DNA from: Hyphomicrobiales bacterium | GTDB lineage: Bacteria > Pseudomonadota > Alphaproteobacteria > Rhizobiales > Beijerinckiaceae | DNA: 64,000 bases | Assembly: GCA_900470095.1 (NCBI GenBank) | Contig: UBZM01000062.1 | Location: forward strand, 23,620-87,619 | Direction: 5' to 3' | Position numbers and translations under genes: made by a program | The notes under the pieces: model-generated | Told to the model about the DNA's origin: nothing | Database searches by the model: none | What the model saw: the letters and a program-made list of their open reading frames with translations, nothing else | Shown here: piece by piece, positions 35,182-44,267 of the stretch | Layout: each line of letters starts with the position of its first letter | Position numbering within the stretch: the stretch's first letter is position 1

Positions 35182-36504
35182 ATGACATCCAGATCGCGCT
35201 TGATGATTTCGGCTGCGCTGCTGACGCTGGCTGGTGCGGCTCCGGCCGTCGCGCAGACAGAGATTCAGTGGTGGCATGCGCTGACCGGCGCCAATAACGA
35301 CGTGGTCGTGAAGCTGGCCGAGGAATTCAACGCCTCCCAGAAGGAATACAAGGTCGTTCCGGCCTATAAGGGCTCCTATCCCGACACGCTGAACGCTGGC
35401 GTCGCCGCCTTCCGCGCCGGTACCGCGCCCCACATTCTGCAGGTCTTCGAAGTCGGCACCGGCACGATGATGTCGGCCAAGGGCGCTGTGAAGCCCGTGC
35501 ACGAACTGATGAAGGAAGCCGGCGAGCCTTTCGATCCCAAGGCTTATTTGCCGGCGATCACCGGCTATTACTCGACCGCCAAGGGCGACATGCTCTCCAT
35601 GCCGTTCAACTCGTCGAGCATGGTGATGTGGTACAACAAGGACGCCTTCAAGAAGGCGGGCCTGAACCCCGACGCCCCGCCGAAGACCTGGCCAGAAGTC
35701 TTCGAGGCCGGAAGGAAGCTGAAGGCCGCCGGATATGACAAGTGCGGCTTCACCAATGCCTGGGCGACCTGGGCCAATATCGAGCAGTTCGGTGCCTGGC
35801 ACAACATCCCGATTGCGACCAAGGCGAATGGTCTCGATGGCTTCGACACGGTCCTGAACTTCAACAGCCCGCTCTTCCTGAAGCACTGGACCAACCTGGT
35901 CGAGCTGCAGAAGGACAAGACCTACGATTACTCCGGCCGCACCAATAACGGGGAAGGCCGCTTCACCTCGGGCGAATGCCCGATCATGCTGACCTCGTCG
36001 GGCTTCTTCGGCAACGTCAAGGCCAACGCCAAGTTCGACTGGGCCAACGCCGCGATGCCGTATTATCCGGAAGCGGCCGGGGCACCGCAGAACTCGATCA
36101 TCGGCGGCGCCTCGCTGTGGGTGATGGGCGGCAAGAAGGCTGACGAATACAAGGGCGTCGCCAAGTTCTTCACCTTCCTCTCCGATGTCGACCGTCAGGT
36201 GAAGCTGCACACCGAGTCCGGCTATCTGCCGATCACCAAGGCCGCCTATGCCAAGGTCAAGGATTCCGGCTTCTACAAGGACAAGCCCTATCTCGAGACG
36301 CCGCTGCTCGAACTCAACAACAAGGAGCCGACCGAGAATTCGCGCGGCCTGCGCTTCGGCGGCCTGGTCCAGATCCGCGACATCTGGTCGGAAGAGCTCG
36401 AAGCGGCGCTGAACGGCCAGAAGACGCCGAAGGCTGCGCTTGACGCCGCCGTCGAGCGTGGCAATCAGGCGCTGCGCCAGTTCGAGCGAACCGCCTCGCG
36501 CTGA
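35182..36504 (+). CDS. ugpB: sn-Glycerol-3-phosphate ABC transporter substrate-binding protein
   Basis: A 440-residue periplasmic protein with a signal peptide to about residue 24 (APAVAQ). It follows E. coli UgpB closely along its length: IQWWHALTGANNDVV, KVVPAYKGSYPDTLNAGVAA, FRAGTAPHILQVFEVGTGTM, PFNSSSMVMWYNKDAFKKAG, and NSIIGGASLWVMGGKKADEY. UgpB binds glycerol-3-phosphate and glycerophosphodiesters. A GGGAGA ribosome-binding site precedes the ATG. It is followed by a strong hairpin before ugpA, which would keep its level above that of the permeases. Confidence 0.94.
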   Translation: MTSRSRLMISAALLTLAGAAPAVAQTEIQWWHALTGANNDVVVKLAEEFNASQKEYKVVPAYKGSYPDTLNAGVAAFRAGTAPHILQVFEVGTGTMMSAKGAVKPVHELMKEAGEPFDPKAYLPAITGYYSTAKGDMLSMPFNSSSMVMWYNKDAFKKAGLNPDAPPKTWPEVFEAGRKLKAAGYDKCGFTNAWATWANIEQFGAWHNIPIATKANGLDGFDTVLNFNSPLFLKHWTNLVELQKDKTYDYSGRTNNGEGRFTSGECPIMLTSSGFFGNVKANAKFDWANAAMPYYPEAAGAPQNSIIGGASLWVMGGKKADEYKGVAKFFTFLSDVDRQVKLHTESGYLPITKAAYAKVKDSGFYKDKPYLETPLLELNNKEPTENSRGLRFGGLVQIRDIWSEELEAALNGQKTPKAALDAAVERGNQALRQFERTASR

Positions 36505-36520
36505 ACCGGTTACGATCCTG

Positions 36521-36550
36521 AGCCGGGGCCTTCCGCCCCGGCTTTTCTCT
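36521..36550 (+). terminator. Intrinsic terminator or attenuator between ugpB and ugpA
   Basis: A perfect 9-base stem (AGCCGGGGC with GCCCCGGCT), a 5-base loop and a TTTTCTCTT tract. It lies 17 bases after ugpB and 16 bases before ugpA. As there is little room for a promoter between them, it most likely acts as a leaky terminator that sets the binding-protein to permease ratio. Confidence 0.8.
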
Positions 36551-36565
36551 TGCTTCACGGGCTGC

Positions 36566-37447
36566 ATGCAGAAGAACGCCTATTTCCGGAGCCTGACGAT
36601 CCCGCTCCTGCTGCTCCTGCCGCAGCTCGCGATCACGGTCGTGTTCTTCTACTGGCCGGCGAGCCAGGCAGTCTGGCAGTCCTTCCTGCTGGAAGATGCC
36701 TTCGGCACGTCGACCCAGTTCGTCTGGTTCGAAAACTACCAGAGCCTTTTCGCCGACCCCGGTTACTTCAAGGCGCTGCGCAACACAGCGGTCTTCTCGA
36801 CCTTCGTCTGCGTGTTCTCGCTGTCGATCGCGCTGCTCTTTGCCGTGATGGCCGACCGGCAGATCCGCGGCGCCGAAATCTACAAGACGCTTCTGATCTG
36901 GCCCTATGCGGTCGCTCCCGCCATCGCCGGCGTGCTATGGATCTTCATGTTCGATCCTTCGCTCGGCATGCTCGCGCGTGGGCTGCAGAGCCTCGGCATC
37001 GCTTGGAATCCGCGCCTCAACGGCAATGACGCCATGACGCTGGTCATCCTCGCCGCGACATGGAAGCAGATCAGCTACAATTTCCTGTTCTTCCTCGCCG
37101 GGCTGCAATCGATCCCCAAGAGCGTGATCGAGGCGGCGGTGATCGACGGTGCGCGACCGATGCGCCGCTTCTGGACCATCATCTTCCCGCTGCTGTCGCC
37201 AACCACGTTCTTCCTGCTCGTCGTCAACATCGTCTATGTCTTCTTCGACACCTTCGGCATCATCGACACGGTCACTGGCGGCGGGCCCGCGGGCGCGACC
37301 GAGACGCTGGTCTACAAGGTCTATTCCGACGGCAAGGGCGGCTCCAATCTTGGTGGCTCGGCGGCACAATCGGTCATCCTGCTCGTGATGGTCATCGCCA
37401 TGACGGCGGTGCAGTTCCGCTTCATCGAGCGCAAGGTGAATTACTGA
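36566..37447 (+). CDS. ugpA: sn-Glycerol-3-phosphate ABC transporter permease
   Basis: A 293-residue inner-membrane permease, the same length class as E. coli UgpA. The start FRSLTIPLLLLLPQLAITVV is the first helix; FVWFENYQSLFADPGYFKAL and the cytoplasmic EAAVIDGARPMRRFWTIIFP loop (EAA motif) that docks with the ATPase are present, as is FFDTFGIIDTVTGGGP. I chose the ATG at MQKNAYF, after the terminator; an open frame reaches back into ugpB. Its stop overlaps the creatininase gene start (TGATG). Confidence 0.93.
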   Translation: MQKNAYFRSLTIPLLLLLPQLAITVVFFYWPASQAVWQSFLLEDAFGTSTQFVWFENYQSLFADPGYFKALRNTAVFSTFVCVFSLSIALLFAVMADRQIRGAEIYKTLLIWPYAVAPAIAGVLWIFMFDPSLGMLARGLQSLGIAWNPRLNGNDAMTLVILAATWKQISYNFLFFLAGLQSIPKSVIEAAVIDGARPMRRFWTIIFPLLSPTTFFLLVVNIVYVFFDTFGIIDTVTGGGPAGATETLVYKVYSDGKGGSNLGGSAAQSVILLVMVIAMTAVQFRFIERKVNY

Positions 37448-38205
37448 TGGCCTCGGTGCTCTGGAAGGAACTGACGGCCGAGGATCTGCGTCACAAGGCG
37501 GCGAAGGATGCGATCGTCGTCCTGCCCGTGGCCTCGATGGAACAGCACGGGCCGCACCTGCCGGTCGGCGTCGACACCATCCTGTGCGAAGGCGTCTGCA
37601 AGGCCGCTGCCGAGCGCCTGGACGAGGCCGATGTCGTGGTCGCCCCGACGCTCTGGTGTGGCATGGCCGAGCATCACATGGCCTTCGGCGGCACCTTCAC
37701 CTTCGACATCCCGACCTATCGGTCCGTGCTGCTTTCGCTGCTCAGGAGCATCGAGCGGCATGGCTTCCGCCGGGTCGTGATCGTCAATGGCCATGGCGGC
37801 AATATCGCCGCGCTCGGCGCGTTCCTGCCGGATTTCGCCCGCGAGACTGGCCTGCGCATCATCGCGACCACCTATTTCGAGCTGGCGCAGACCGCGATGC
37901 TGCCCTTCATGCAGGATCAGACCAGCGTGCTGCATGCCTGCGAGATCGAGACCTCGATGATGATGGTGCTGGCTCCGGAAACGGTTAAGCAGGAGCGACT
38001 GGGGCAGGCCTTCGGCATGCTCGGCGCCGATCCGCGTGGCCTGATGCGCCCGACCGTCGCGCGCTACCGCCCCTTCCGTGAGATGACGGAGACCGGCGTG
38101 ATCGGCGATGCGCGGCGCGCGACGCCGAAGAAGGGCGAGGAATTTCTCAACGCTTGCGCCGAGGCGCTCGCGGCCTTGCTGCGCGACGGGGAGGCCTGGC
38201 ACTGA
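37447..38205 (+). CDS. Creatininase family protein embedded in the ugp operon
   Basis: A 252-residue metal-dependent amidohydrolase of the creatininase/FAPy-deformylase family. Expected metal ligands are Glu32 and His34 in MEQHGPHLP, Asp43 in GVDTIL, His116 in VNGHGGN and Glu166 or Glu168 in HACEIETS; all the family positions are kept, so it should be active. Creatininases open cyclic amides; others act on formamidopyrimidines. It overlaps ugpA and ugpE on both sides (TGATG), so it is made together with the permeases. E. coli has ugpQ, a phosphodiesterase, at the end of its ugp operon; none is present here. Confidence 0.88.
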   Translation: MASVLWKELTAEDLRHKAAKDAIVVLPVASMEQHGPHLPVGVDTILCEGVCKAAAERLDEADVVVAPTLWCGMAEHHMAFGGTFTFDIPTYRSVLLSLLRSIERHGFRRVVIVNGHGGNIAALGAFLPDFARETGLRIIATTYFELAQTAMLPFMQDQTSVLHACEIETSMMMVLAPETVKQERLGQAFGMLGADPRGLMRPTVARYRPFREMTETGVIGDARRATPKKGEEFLNACAEALAALLRDGEAWH

Positions 38206-39053
38206 TGGTCGAGAACCGCCGCTTCGGCGACATCGTCGCCTATATCATCCTGACGATAGGCGTGCTGATCGTCGCCTTTCCGGTCTGGCTGACCTTCGTC
38301 GCCTCGACCTGGGATGCTGCGACCATCATCAACGGTCAGCTCCCGCTCTATCCTGGCCCGCATTTCTTCGAGAATTACTACCGCATCCTCTTCGTCGGCA
38401 CCTCGGGCTCGACCCGCGAGCCGGTGGCCGTGATGATGTTCAACTCCTTCGTGATGGCGCTGGCCATCGCGTTCGGCAAGATCCTCATCTCCGTGCTCTC
38501 TGCCTATGCGGTCGTCTATTATCGCTTCCCGTTTCGGATGGCGGCATTCTGGATCATCTTCGTCACCCTGATGCTGCCGGTCGAAGTCCGCATCTTCCCG
38601 ACCTTCAAGGTCGTCTCCGATCTCGGCATGCTCGATACCTACCAGGGCCTTGCCGTGCCGCTGATCGCCTCGGCGACCGGCACATTGCTGTTCCGGCAGT
38701 TCTTCATGACCATCCCCGACGAACTGCTCGAGGCCTCGAAGATCGATGGCGCCGGTCCGTTCAAGTTCTTCAAGGATACGGTGGTCCCGCTCTCGCTCAC
38801 CACGATCGCGGCGCTCTTCGTCATCCAGTTCATCTATGGCTGGAACCAGTATCTCTGGCCGCTGCTGGTCACCACCAAGGATTCGATGCAGACCATCGTC
38901 ATCGGCATCCGCAAGATGATCACCACGGCCGATGCGCTCACCGAATGGCAGCTCGCCATGGCAACCGCGATGCTGGCGATGCTGCCGCCCGTCTTCGTCG
39001 TCATCGCCATGCAGCGGCTCTTCGTGAAGGGCCTGGTGGAAACCGAGAAGTGA
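38205..39053 (+). CDS. ugpE: sn-Glycerol-3-phosphate ABC transporter permease
   Basis: A 282-residue permease, partner of UgpA. Seen: YIILTIGVLIVAFPVWLTFV (first helix), SAYAVVYYRFPFRMAAFW, MLPVEVRIFPTFKVVSDLGM, the EAA loop LLEASKIDGAGPFKFFKDTV and FIYGWNQYLWPLLVTTKDSM. These are specific to UgpE among the MalG-type permeases. The start overlaps the creatininase stop (TGATG). An open frame upstream reaches into that gene and is not needed. Confidence 0.93.
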   Translation: MVENRRFGDIVAYIILTIGVLIVAFPVWLTFVASTWDAATIINGQLPLYPGPHFFENYYRILFVGTSGSTREPVAVMMFNSFVMALAIAFGKILISVLSAYAVVYYRFPFRMAAFWIIFVTLMLPVEVRIFPTFKVVSDLGMLDTYQGLAVPLIASATGTLLFRQFFMTIPDELLEASKIDGAGPFKFFKDTVVPLSLTTIAALFVIQFIYGWNQYLWPLLVTTKDSMQTIVIGIRKMITTADALTEWQLAMATAMLAMLPPVFVVIAMQRLFVKGLVETEK

Positions 39054-39124
39054 CATTGCGTACCGGCCGCCCGGCCCGCTGAGCCGATCGCCGATTATCC
39101 GTTACCGACCGACCAAGGAACCCA

Positions 39125-40204
39125 ATGGCCCAGGTTACTCTTTCCAGCGTCAAGAAGGTCTATGCCGGCGGCGTCGAGGCCGTGAAGGGCGTCTCTTTCG
39201 ACATTCCCGATGGCGGCTTCTGCGTGCTGGTCGGCCCCTCCGGGTGCGGCAAGTCCACCTTGCTGCGCATGGTGGCAGGCCTGGAGACGATCTCGTCCGG
39301 CGAAGTCTCGATCAGCGGCAGGGTCGTCAACCAGATCGAACCGGCGGACCGGGACATCGCCATGGTGTTCCAGAATTATGCGCTCTATCCGCATATGAGC
39401 GTCTACGACAATATGGCCTATGGCCTGCGCAACCGCGGGACGCCGAAGGACGAGATCGAGAAGCGGGTCAAGGAAGCAGCCCGCATCCTCGCGATCGAAG
39501 GTCTGCTGGAGCGCCGGCCGCGCCAGCTCTCGGGCGGCCAGCGTCAGCGCGTCGCCATGGGCCGCGCCATCGTGCGCAAGCCCCAGGTCTTCCTGTTCGA
39601 CGAGCCACTTTCCAATCTCGACGCAAAACTGCGGGTGCAGATGCGCGTCGAGATCAAGAAGCTTCAGCGGGCACTCGGCGTCACCGCGATCTATGTCACT
39701 CACGACCAGGTCGAGGCGATGACGCTCTCCGACAAGCTTGTGGTGATGAATGGTGGCCAGGTCGAGCAGATCGGCGTCCCGGCCGAGGTCTATCGCAAAC
39801 CGGCAAGCCGCTTCGTCGCGACCTTCATCGGCTCGCCGCCGATGAACCTGCTGCCGGCAGCCATCGACGGACCCGGTATCGTTGCGCTCGGTGACGCGCT
39901 CCTCGAAGCGCGTGACCTCAAGCAGAACCTCGCATCGGGAACGAAGGTCGAGGTGGGCCTGAGGCCTGAGGATATCGAGATCGCCTCCGAGGGCCAGGCC
40001 GGTGCCCTGCCCTTCGATGTCGAGTTCATCGAGGAGCTGGGCGCAACCCAACTCTTCCACGGCAAGCTCGCCGGACAGCCTTTCGTGATGCAGGCCGCAA
40101 CCGGCGATGTCGCCGCCGAGGCGAGGCGCCTGTGGATTTCGGTCGACCCCGACCGCGTCCACGTCTTCGATGCGCAATCGGGCATCCGGCTCGGGCGCGA
40201 ATAG
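39125..40204 (+). CDS. ugpC: sn-Glycerol-3-phosphate ABC transporter ATP-binding protein
   Basis: A 359-residue ATPase of the MalK/UgpC group. Walker A GPSGCGKST is at residues 37-45, the signature LSGGQRQR at 135-142 and Walker B VFLFDEP at 155-161. The C-terminal 120 residues form the regulatory OB-like (TOBE) domain, with GLRPEDIEIASEGQ. ATP hydrolysis at the homodimer drives UgpAE. It is the last gene of the operon, 71 bases after ugpE, with AAGGAA before the ATG, and is convergent with the next metallo-hydrolase gene. Confidence 0.93.
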   Translation: MAQVTLSSVKKVYAGGVEAVKGVSFDIPDGGFCVLVGPSGCGKSTLLRMVAGLETISSGEVSISGRVVNQIEPADRDIAMVFQNYALYPHMSVYDNMAYGLRNRGTPKDEIEKRVKEAARILAIEGLLERRPRQLSGGQRQRVAMGRAIVRKPQVFLFDEPLSNLDAKLRVQMRVEIKKLQRALGVTAIYVTHDQVEAMTLSDKLVVMNGGQVEQIGVPAEVYRKPASRFVATFIGSPPMNLLPAAIDGPGIVALGDALLEARDLKQNLASGTKVEVGLRPEDIEIASEGQAGALPFDVEFIEELGATQLFHGKLAGQPFVMQAATGDVAAEARRLWISVDPDRVHVFDAQSGIRLGRE

Positions 40205-40255
40205 AAGGCTCGACCGGGGAAGATCAGCCGCGGCCGGAAACAGCCGCTGGATGCA

Positions 40256-41524
40256 CTACTCAGCCGCCGACCGCCCTTTTGCATCGCGCTCGTAGACGGC
40301 GAGGAATGCCTTGCCCATCAACGAGCTTTCGCCATCGATGGCTTTCCGGAGCACCGCGCCCCGGATTGCCTGGATCTTTCCATCCTCAGGCGCTGCTAAA
40401 CTCGCGAGTTCGGCGAGATGAACGGCGAGGCGCGTCTGGCCGTCCTCGGCCAGCGCTGCGGCTCGCTCAGCCAGTTTCTCGGCACCGCCTGCAAGCTGAG
40501 CCAGTTCTGACGCAAGATCAGCGTCCTTCGCCGGCTTCAGGCTTGCGGGGTTTCCGTCAAACCAGCCCGCATAGAAATGGTAGATGCCCCGGACGAGGAA
40601 TTCGGGATCATCGTATTTCGGGAGGAGATAGGGTTTCGTCAGGTAGGCGGCCGGGAGCTTGACCGCGCCCAGCACCTCGTCGAGCGTCGCGCCCTTGTTC
40701 ATCAGCGCCAGGGTTTCGCCGACCAGATGCTCAAGCGCTTCGGCTCCGTCGCGCAGCATCTGCGCCGCCCGGGCCTCTCCGATAATGACAGGACCATGTC
40801 CGGGGATCAGGACCTCCGGCTTCAGGCGCTCCATCCTTCGCAGGGCGACGGCCCACTCGGCGGCATAACGCTGGACCTTGCGCGGGTTGCCTGCGTTCGG
40901 GAAAACCCAGATCACGAAATCCCCGCTCGCCAGCACGCGCCGCTGCGGCAACCAGACGAATGTGGCATCGTCGGTCTCGCCGCGCCCGTGAATGAGTTCG
41001 AGCTGTTCGTCGCCGATCGCGAGGGACAATGTGTCGTCATAGACGTCATCGGGCCGCCGCTGGCCGATCGGGTAGACATAGTCCGGCTTGTTGAACTGCT
41101 GCCCCTGCACGATGCTGTTGAAGCCATGCGAGGCTTCATATCGCTCCATCCGGCGCGCGACGTTGCGATGAGCGATGATTCTCGGCCGGGGCCTCGCCCT
41201 CGCATCGGCCTCCTCGTCGATGACCTTGATGCCGCTGGTGTGGTCGATATGGCCGTGAGTATAGATCACGGTGTGGATGGGGCTGTCGTCCCAGCTGCGG
41301 ATCGTCGCGAGCGTCTGGGCGGCGGTGTCTGGCTTGGCCGTATCGATCAGAACAAGGCCTTCACCCGTCCGAATGGCCGTGACGCTGCCACAGAAATAGG
41401 TGGTGTGGACGCTGATGATGTTCTCTGCCACCGCAGTGATAGCCCCGGCAGAGACCGCCTCGGTCCATTCTTCCATCTGCGCTGCGCCACTCCAAAGGCG
41501 CTCGAACAACGCGTCCTGCCGCAT
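40256..41524 (-). CDS. MBL-fold metallo-hydrolase, alkylsulfatase-like without the sterol-carrier domain
   Basis: A 422-residue protein. The metal motif THGHIDH is at His90, His92, Asp94 and His95, followed by IPGHGP later in the domain. Residues beyond about 260 are helical and resemble the dimerisation domain of SdsA1-type alkylsulfatases (YLTKPYLLPKYDDPEFLVRG, FYAGWFDGNP). The C-terminal sterol-carrier-like domain of those enzymes is missing, and there is no signal peptide. An alkylsulfatase-like hydrolase or another MBL esterase is possible. A GGAGG ribosome-binding site precedes the ATG. Confidence 0.83.
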   Translation of the reverse strand: MRQDALFERLWSGAAQMEEWTEAVSAGAITAVAENIISVHTTYFCGSVTAIRTGEGLVLIDTAKPDTAAQTLATIRSWDDSPIHTVIYTHGHIDHTSGIKVIDEEADARARPRPRIIAHRNVARRMERYEASHGFNSIVQGQQFNKPDYVYPIGQRRPDDVYDDTLSLAIGDEQLELIHGRGETDDATFVWLPQRRVLASGDFVIWVFPNAGNPRKVQRYAAEWAVALRRMERLKPEVLIPGHGPVIIGEARAAQMLRDGAEALEHLVGETLALMNKGATLDEVLGAVKLPAAYLTKPYLLPKYDDPEFLVRGIYHFYAGWFDGNPASLKPAKDADLASELAQLAGGAEKLAERAAALAEDGQTRLAVHLAELASLAAPEDGKIQAIRGAVLRKAIDGESSLMGKAFLAVYERDAKGRSAAE

Positions 41525-41668
41525 CTGAATTCCTCCGTCGACCAGAGCCTGTCGATAGCACCGCTGGGGAGGAATGACAGGCCACGCACGCGCAGTCCTG
41601 ACGCGCGATGTCAGCTATGAGCCAGACGCTCGGTTCGCTGTCGCGACCGCGCTCCCGGTACATCCAAT

Positions 41669-42055
41669 CTACGCTTCCGGGCCGCCTTCGATCTCGCTGA
41701 CCCAAGCCAGCGCTGCCTCGTACTCGATCGGCTTGAAGCAGCGGATCTCGACAAAGGGGATGACTGGATTGGCGATCGTCACCAGCGTCTCGATCCAGCC
41801 CTTGTCGCTGATCAGGGCCTCACGCGGAAAGCGCCTGAGTTCCGACAGCTTGCTGAAGCCGTAGCGCAGATCCCTGGCACCCGCCCGAAGCGTGATATCG
41901 TGAAAGCCGGTCAGATCGACCAGAATGCCGATCTTCTCGTGCCGGGTCAGCCGCGCCTCGATATCGGCGATCAGGCTGTCATAATCCTCCACCGTCAGCG
42001 TGCCGGAGAGGCGGTAGGCCGCGACATGATCGGGCCCAACGAGGATTTCGAACAT
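41669..42055 (-). CDS. SpoIIAA/STAS-like protein
   Basis: A 128-residue protein of the SpoIIAA-like (STAS/SEC14) family: FEILVGPDHVAAYRLSGTLT, then a helix IADIEARLTRHEKIGILVDL and the strand-helix RRFPREALISDKGW. This family binds small hydrophobic ligands or partners; the role is unknown. Two ATGs compete; I use the second because AAGG lies at proper distance from it and abuts the first. It lies 144 bases upstream of the MBL gene on the same strand. Confidence 0.78.
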   Translation of the reverse strand: MFEILVGPDHVAAYRLSGTLTVEDYDSLIADIEARLTRHEKIGILVDLTGFHDITLRAGARDLRYGFSKLSELRRFPREALISDKGWIETLVTIANPVIPFVEIRCFKPIEYEAALAWVSEIEGGPEA

Positions 42056-42167
42056 GGACGTCATCCTTTCGCTTCAGACAACGCAGCAGGCCCGCCGCGG
42101 TTTCGATTGCTGCCATTGCGCGGTCATGCGTCGTCGTTAGTCTCGCCCGCCACAGGAGGAACGCAGC

Positions 42168-42806
42168 ATGAGCGATGAACTCGTCTTCTACACAAACCCA
42201 ATGTCACGCGGCCGGATCGTGCGCTGGATGCTGGAGGAAGTCGGCCAGCCCTATCGCACAGAATTGGTCGGCTTCGGCCCACCGATGAAGGCGGCCGAGT
42301 ACAAGGCACTCAATCCGATGGGCAAGGTGCCGGCCCTGAAGCATGGCGAGATGATTGTCACCGAATGCGCCGCGATCTGCGCCTATCTCGCGGACGCCTT
42401 TCCGCAGGCCGGGCTGGCGCCGGCTCCAGGCAGCAAGGAGCGCGGTCCCTATTATCGCTGGCTCTTCTTTGGCGCCGGCCCGACCGAGGCTGCGGTGACC
42501 AATAAGATGCTCGGCGTCGAGGTGCCACCGGAGAAGACCGGCTCTGTCGGCTATGGCTGCTTCGCCGATGTCATGGACACCTTGGAGAAAGCGGTATCGC
42601 AGGGCGAGTATCTGGTCGGCGACAGGTTCAGCGCGGCCGATGTCTATCTCGGCGCGCAAATCGGCTGGGGCCTGCAATTCGGCACCATGGAACGGCGGCC
42701 GGCCTTCGAGGCCTATGCCAAGCGACTGCAGGCCCGTCCCGCCGCGATCCGCGCCAACGAAATCGACAATGCGCTGATGCCCGAGCAGCAGCCGGCGGCG
42801 GAGTAG
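42168..42806 (+). CDS. Glutathione S-transferase
   Basis: A 212-residue GST with an N-terminal thioredoxin fold (LVFYTNPMSRGRIVRWMLEE, with a Ser-Arg at the usual catalytic position) and an all-helical C-terminal domain. The cis-proline motif GKVPALKHGEMIVTECAAIC binds glutathione. The substrate is unknown. CAGGAGGAA precedes the ATG. It is a single-gene unit closed by a clear terminator, divergent from the SpoIIAA-like gene. Confidence 0.9.
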   Translation: MSDELVFYTNPMSRGRIVRWMLEEVGQPYRTELVGFGPPMKAAEYKALNPMGKVPALKHGEMIVTECAAICAYLADAFPQAGLAPAPGSKERGPYYRWLFFGAGPTEAAVTNKMLGVEVPPEKTGSVGYGCFADVMDTLEKAVSQGEYLVGDRFSAADVYLGAQIGWGLQFGTMERRPAFEAYAKRLQARPAAIRANEIDNALMPEQQPAAE

Positions 42807-42832
42807 GCGTGCTCCACGCTGAGCGCATGCCA

Positions 42833-42857
42833 AACCCGGCCTTCGGCCGGGTTGTTG
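42833..42857 (+). terminator. Intrinsic terminator after the glutathione S-transferase gene
   Basis: A perfect 9-base stem (AACCCGGCC with GGCCGGGTT) closed by a TTC loop and followed by GTTG. It lies 27 bases after the stop codon. Confidence 0.7.
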
Positions 42858-42964
42858 CGCCGCGGCACATCGCCTAATCCTGCGCAAACCGGCCGGCTAT
42901 CTTGCTGGCCATTCCCGTCTGCGCGACGGGACGATCCGGGCCGTTCCCCCGGCAGCAGGCTGAG

Positions 42965-44203
42965 ATGACCGACACAATCGACATTGCCCGGCCGCGCCAC
43001 GGCATGGGTTTCTATCCTTTCGTGGCGATGATGGCCGCACTGATGGCGACGAACGCGCTTGCGATCGACGCCATGCTGCCGGCCCTGCCCCAAATGGGCG
43101 AGACACTCGGCATTGCCGAGCCCAACGACCGGCAGTGGATCGTCACCAGCTATCTGCTCGGTTTTGGCGTCGCCCAGATCATCTACGGCACCCTCTCCGA
43201 CCGTTTCGGCCGTCGGCCGGTGCTGCTGACCGGGCTCAGCATCTATGTCGTCGCCAGCGTGTTTGCCGCCTTCTCCGGCTCCTTCGAGATCATGATGGCG
43301 GCGCGCGTGCTGCAGGGCGTCGGCGCAGCTGCCACGCGGGTGCTCGCCGTCTCGATCGTACGGGACTGCTATTCCGGCCGCGACATGGCTCGCGTCATGT
43401 CGCTGGCCCTGATCGTCTTCCTGGCGGTGCCGATTCTGGCGCCCTCGATTGGCCAGGCGATCCTCTGGGTCGCCCCCTGGCGCTGGATCTTCGGCGTCCT
43501 GACCGCCTTCGGCGCCGTCGTGATGCTCTGGACCGCAATGCGCCTGCCCGAGACATTGCATGAGGAGGACCGTACGCCGATCAAGCTCGCCAGCATCGTC
43601 TCCGCCTTCCGGACGGTGCTGACCTCGCGCATCGGCGTCGGTTACATGCTGGCGATGACCTTCGTTCTGGGCGGGCTGTTCGGCTTCATCAACTCGGCAC
43701 AGCAGGTTTTTGTCGATGTCTTCCGGGCGCCGGAATGGTTCACCACCATCTTCGCGCTGATCGCCGCCTGCATGGCGGTCGCCTCGCTGCTGAATTCGCG
43801 CATCGTCGGCCGGCTCGGCATGCGCCGGGTCTCGCATGGCGCACTGCTCGGCTATATCGCGCTCACCAGCCTGCACGCGGTGCTGGCTCTCGCCGGCAAG
43901 GAATCGCTCTGGCTCTTCGCCATCATGCAGGGTGGGACGATGTTCTGCTTTGGCCTGCTGGCGCCGAATTTCGGGGCGATGGCGATGGACCCGCTTGGCC
44001 ATGTCGCCGGCACGGCATCGTCCGTCCAGGGCTTCATCACCACGGTCGGCGGAGCGCTGCTCGGCTTCTATGTCGGCCAGCATTTCAACGGCACGGTCGT
44101 GCCGCTGACACTCGGCTTCTCACTCTGCGGGCTCATGGCGCTCGCGGTGGTTCTGGTGGTCGAGAAGGGGCAGCTCTTCCATCCGGCGCCGGGGCGCAGC
44201 TAG
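42965..44203 (+). CDS. MFS transporter, Bcr/CflA-type drug exporter
   Basis: A 412-residue permease with 12 hydrophobic segments. The start of the first helix, ATNALAIDAMLPALPQMGET, and the loop GTLSDRFGRRPVLLTGLSIY (MFS motif A), plus VLQGVGAAATRVLAVSIVRD (motif C-like) place it in the drug/H+ antiporter family 1 (Bcr/CflA). Substrates of this branch include bicyclomycin, chloramphenicol and sulfonamides; here the cargo is unknown. I start at the ATG at MTDTIDIARPRHG; 21 further in-frame upstream residues are unlikely. Confidence 0.9.
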   Translation: MTDTIDIARPRHGMGFYPFVAMMAALMATNALAIDAMLPALPQMGETLGIAEPNDRQWIVTSYLLGFGVAQIIYGTLSDRFGRRPVLLTGLSIYVVASVFAAFSGSFEIMMAARVLQGVGAAATRVLAVSIVRDCYSGRDMARVMSLALIVFLAVPILAPSIGQAILWVAPWRWIFGVLTAFGAVVMLWTAMRLPETLHEEDRTPIKLASIVSAFRTVLTSRIGVGYMLAMTFVLGGLFGFINSAQQVFVDVFRAPEWFTTIFALIAACMAVASLLNSRIVGRLGMRRVSHGALLGYIALTSLHAVLALAGKESLWLFAIMQGGTMFCFGLLAPNFGAMAMDPLGHVAGTASSVQGFITTVGGALLGFYVGQHFNGTVVPLTLGFSLCGLMALAVVLVVEKGQLFHPAPGRS

Positions 44204-44267
44204 CGGCCCTCTGGGCGCGGGATGTCGTTCCAGGCCGGCCAGGCGCAGGTCGCAAGCCGTCGGGTCG

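Noticed and set aside
42713..44083. 456-codon open frame on the minus strand
   Set aside because: Antisense to the Bcr/CflA exporter; composition is that of a shadow frame.
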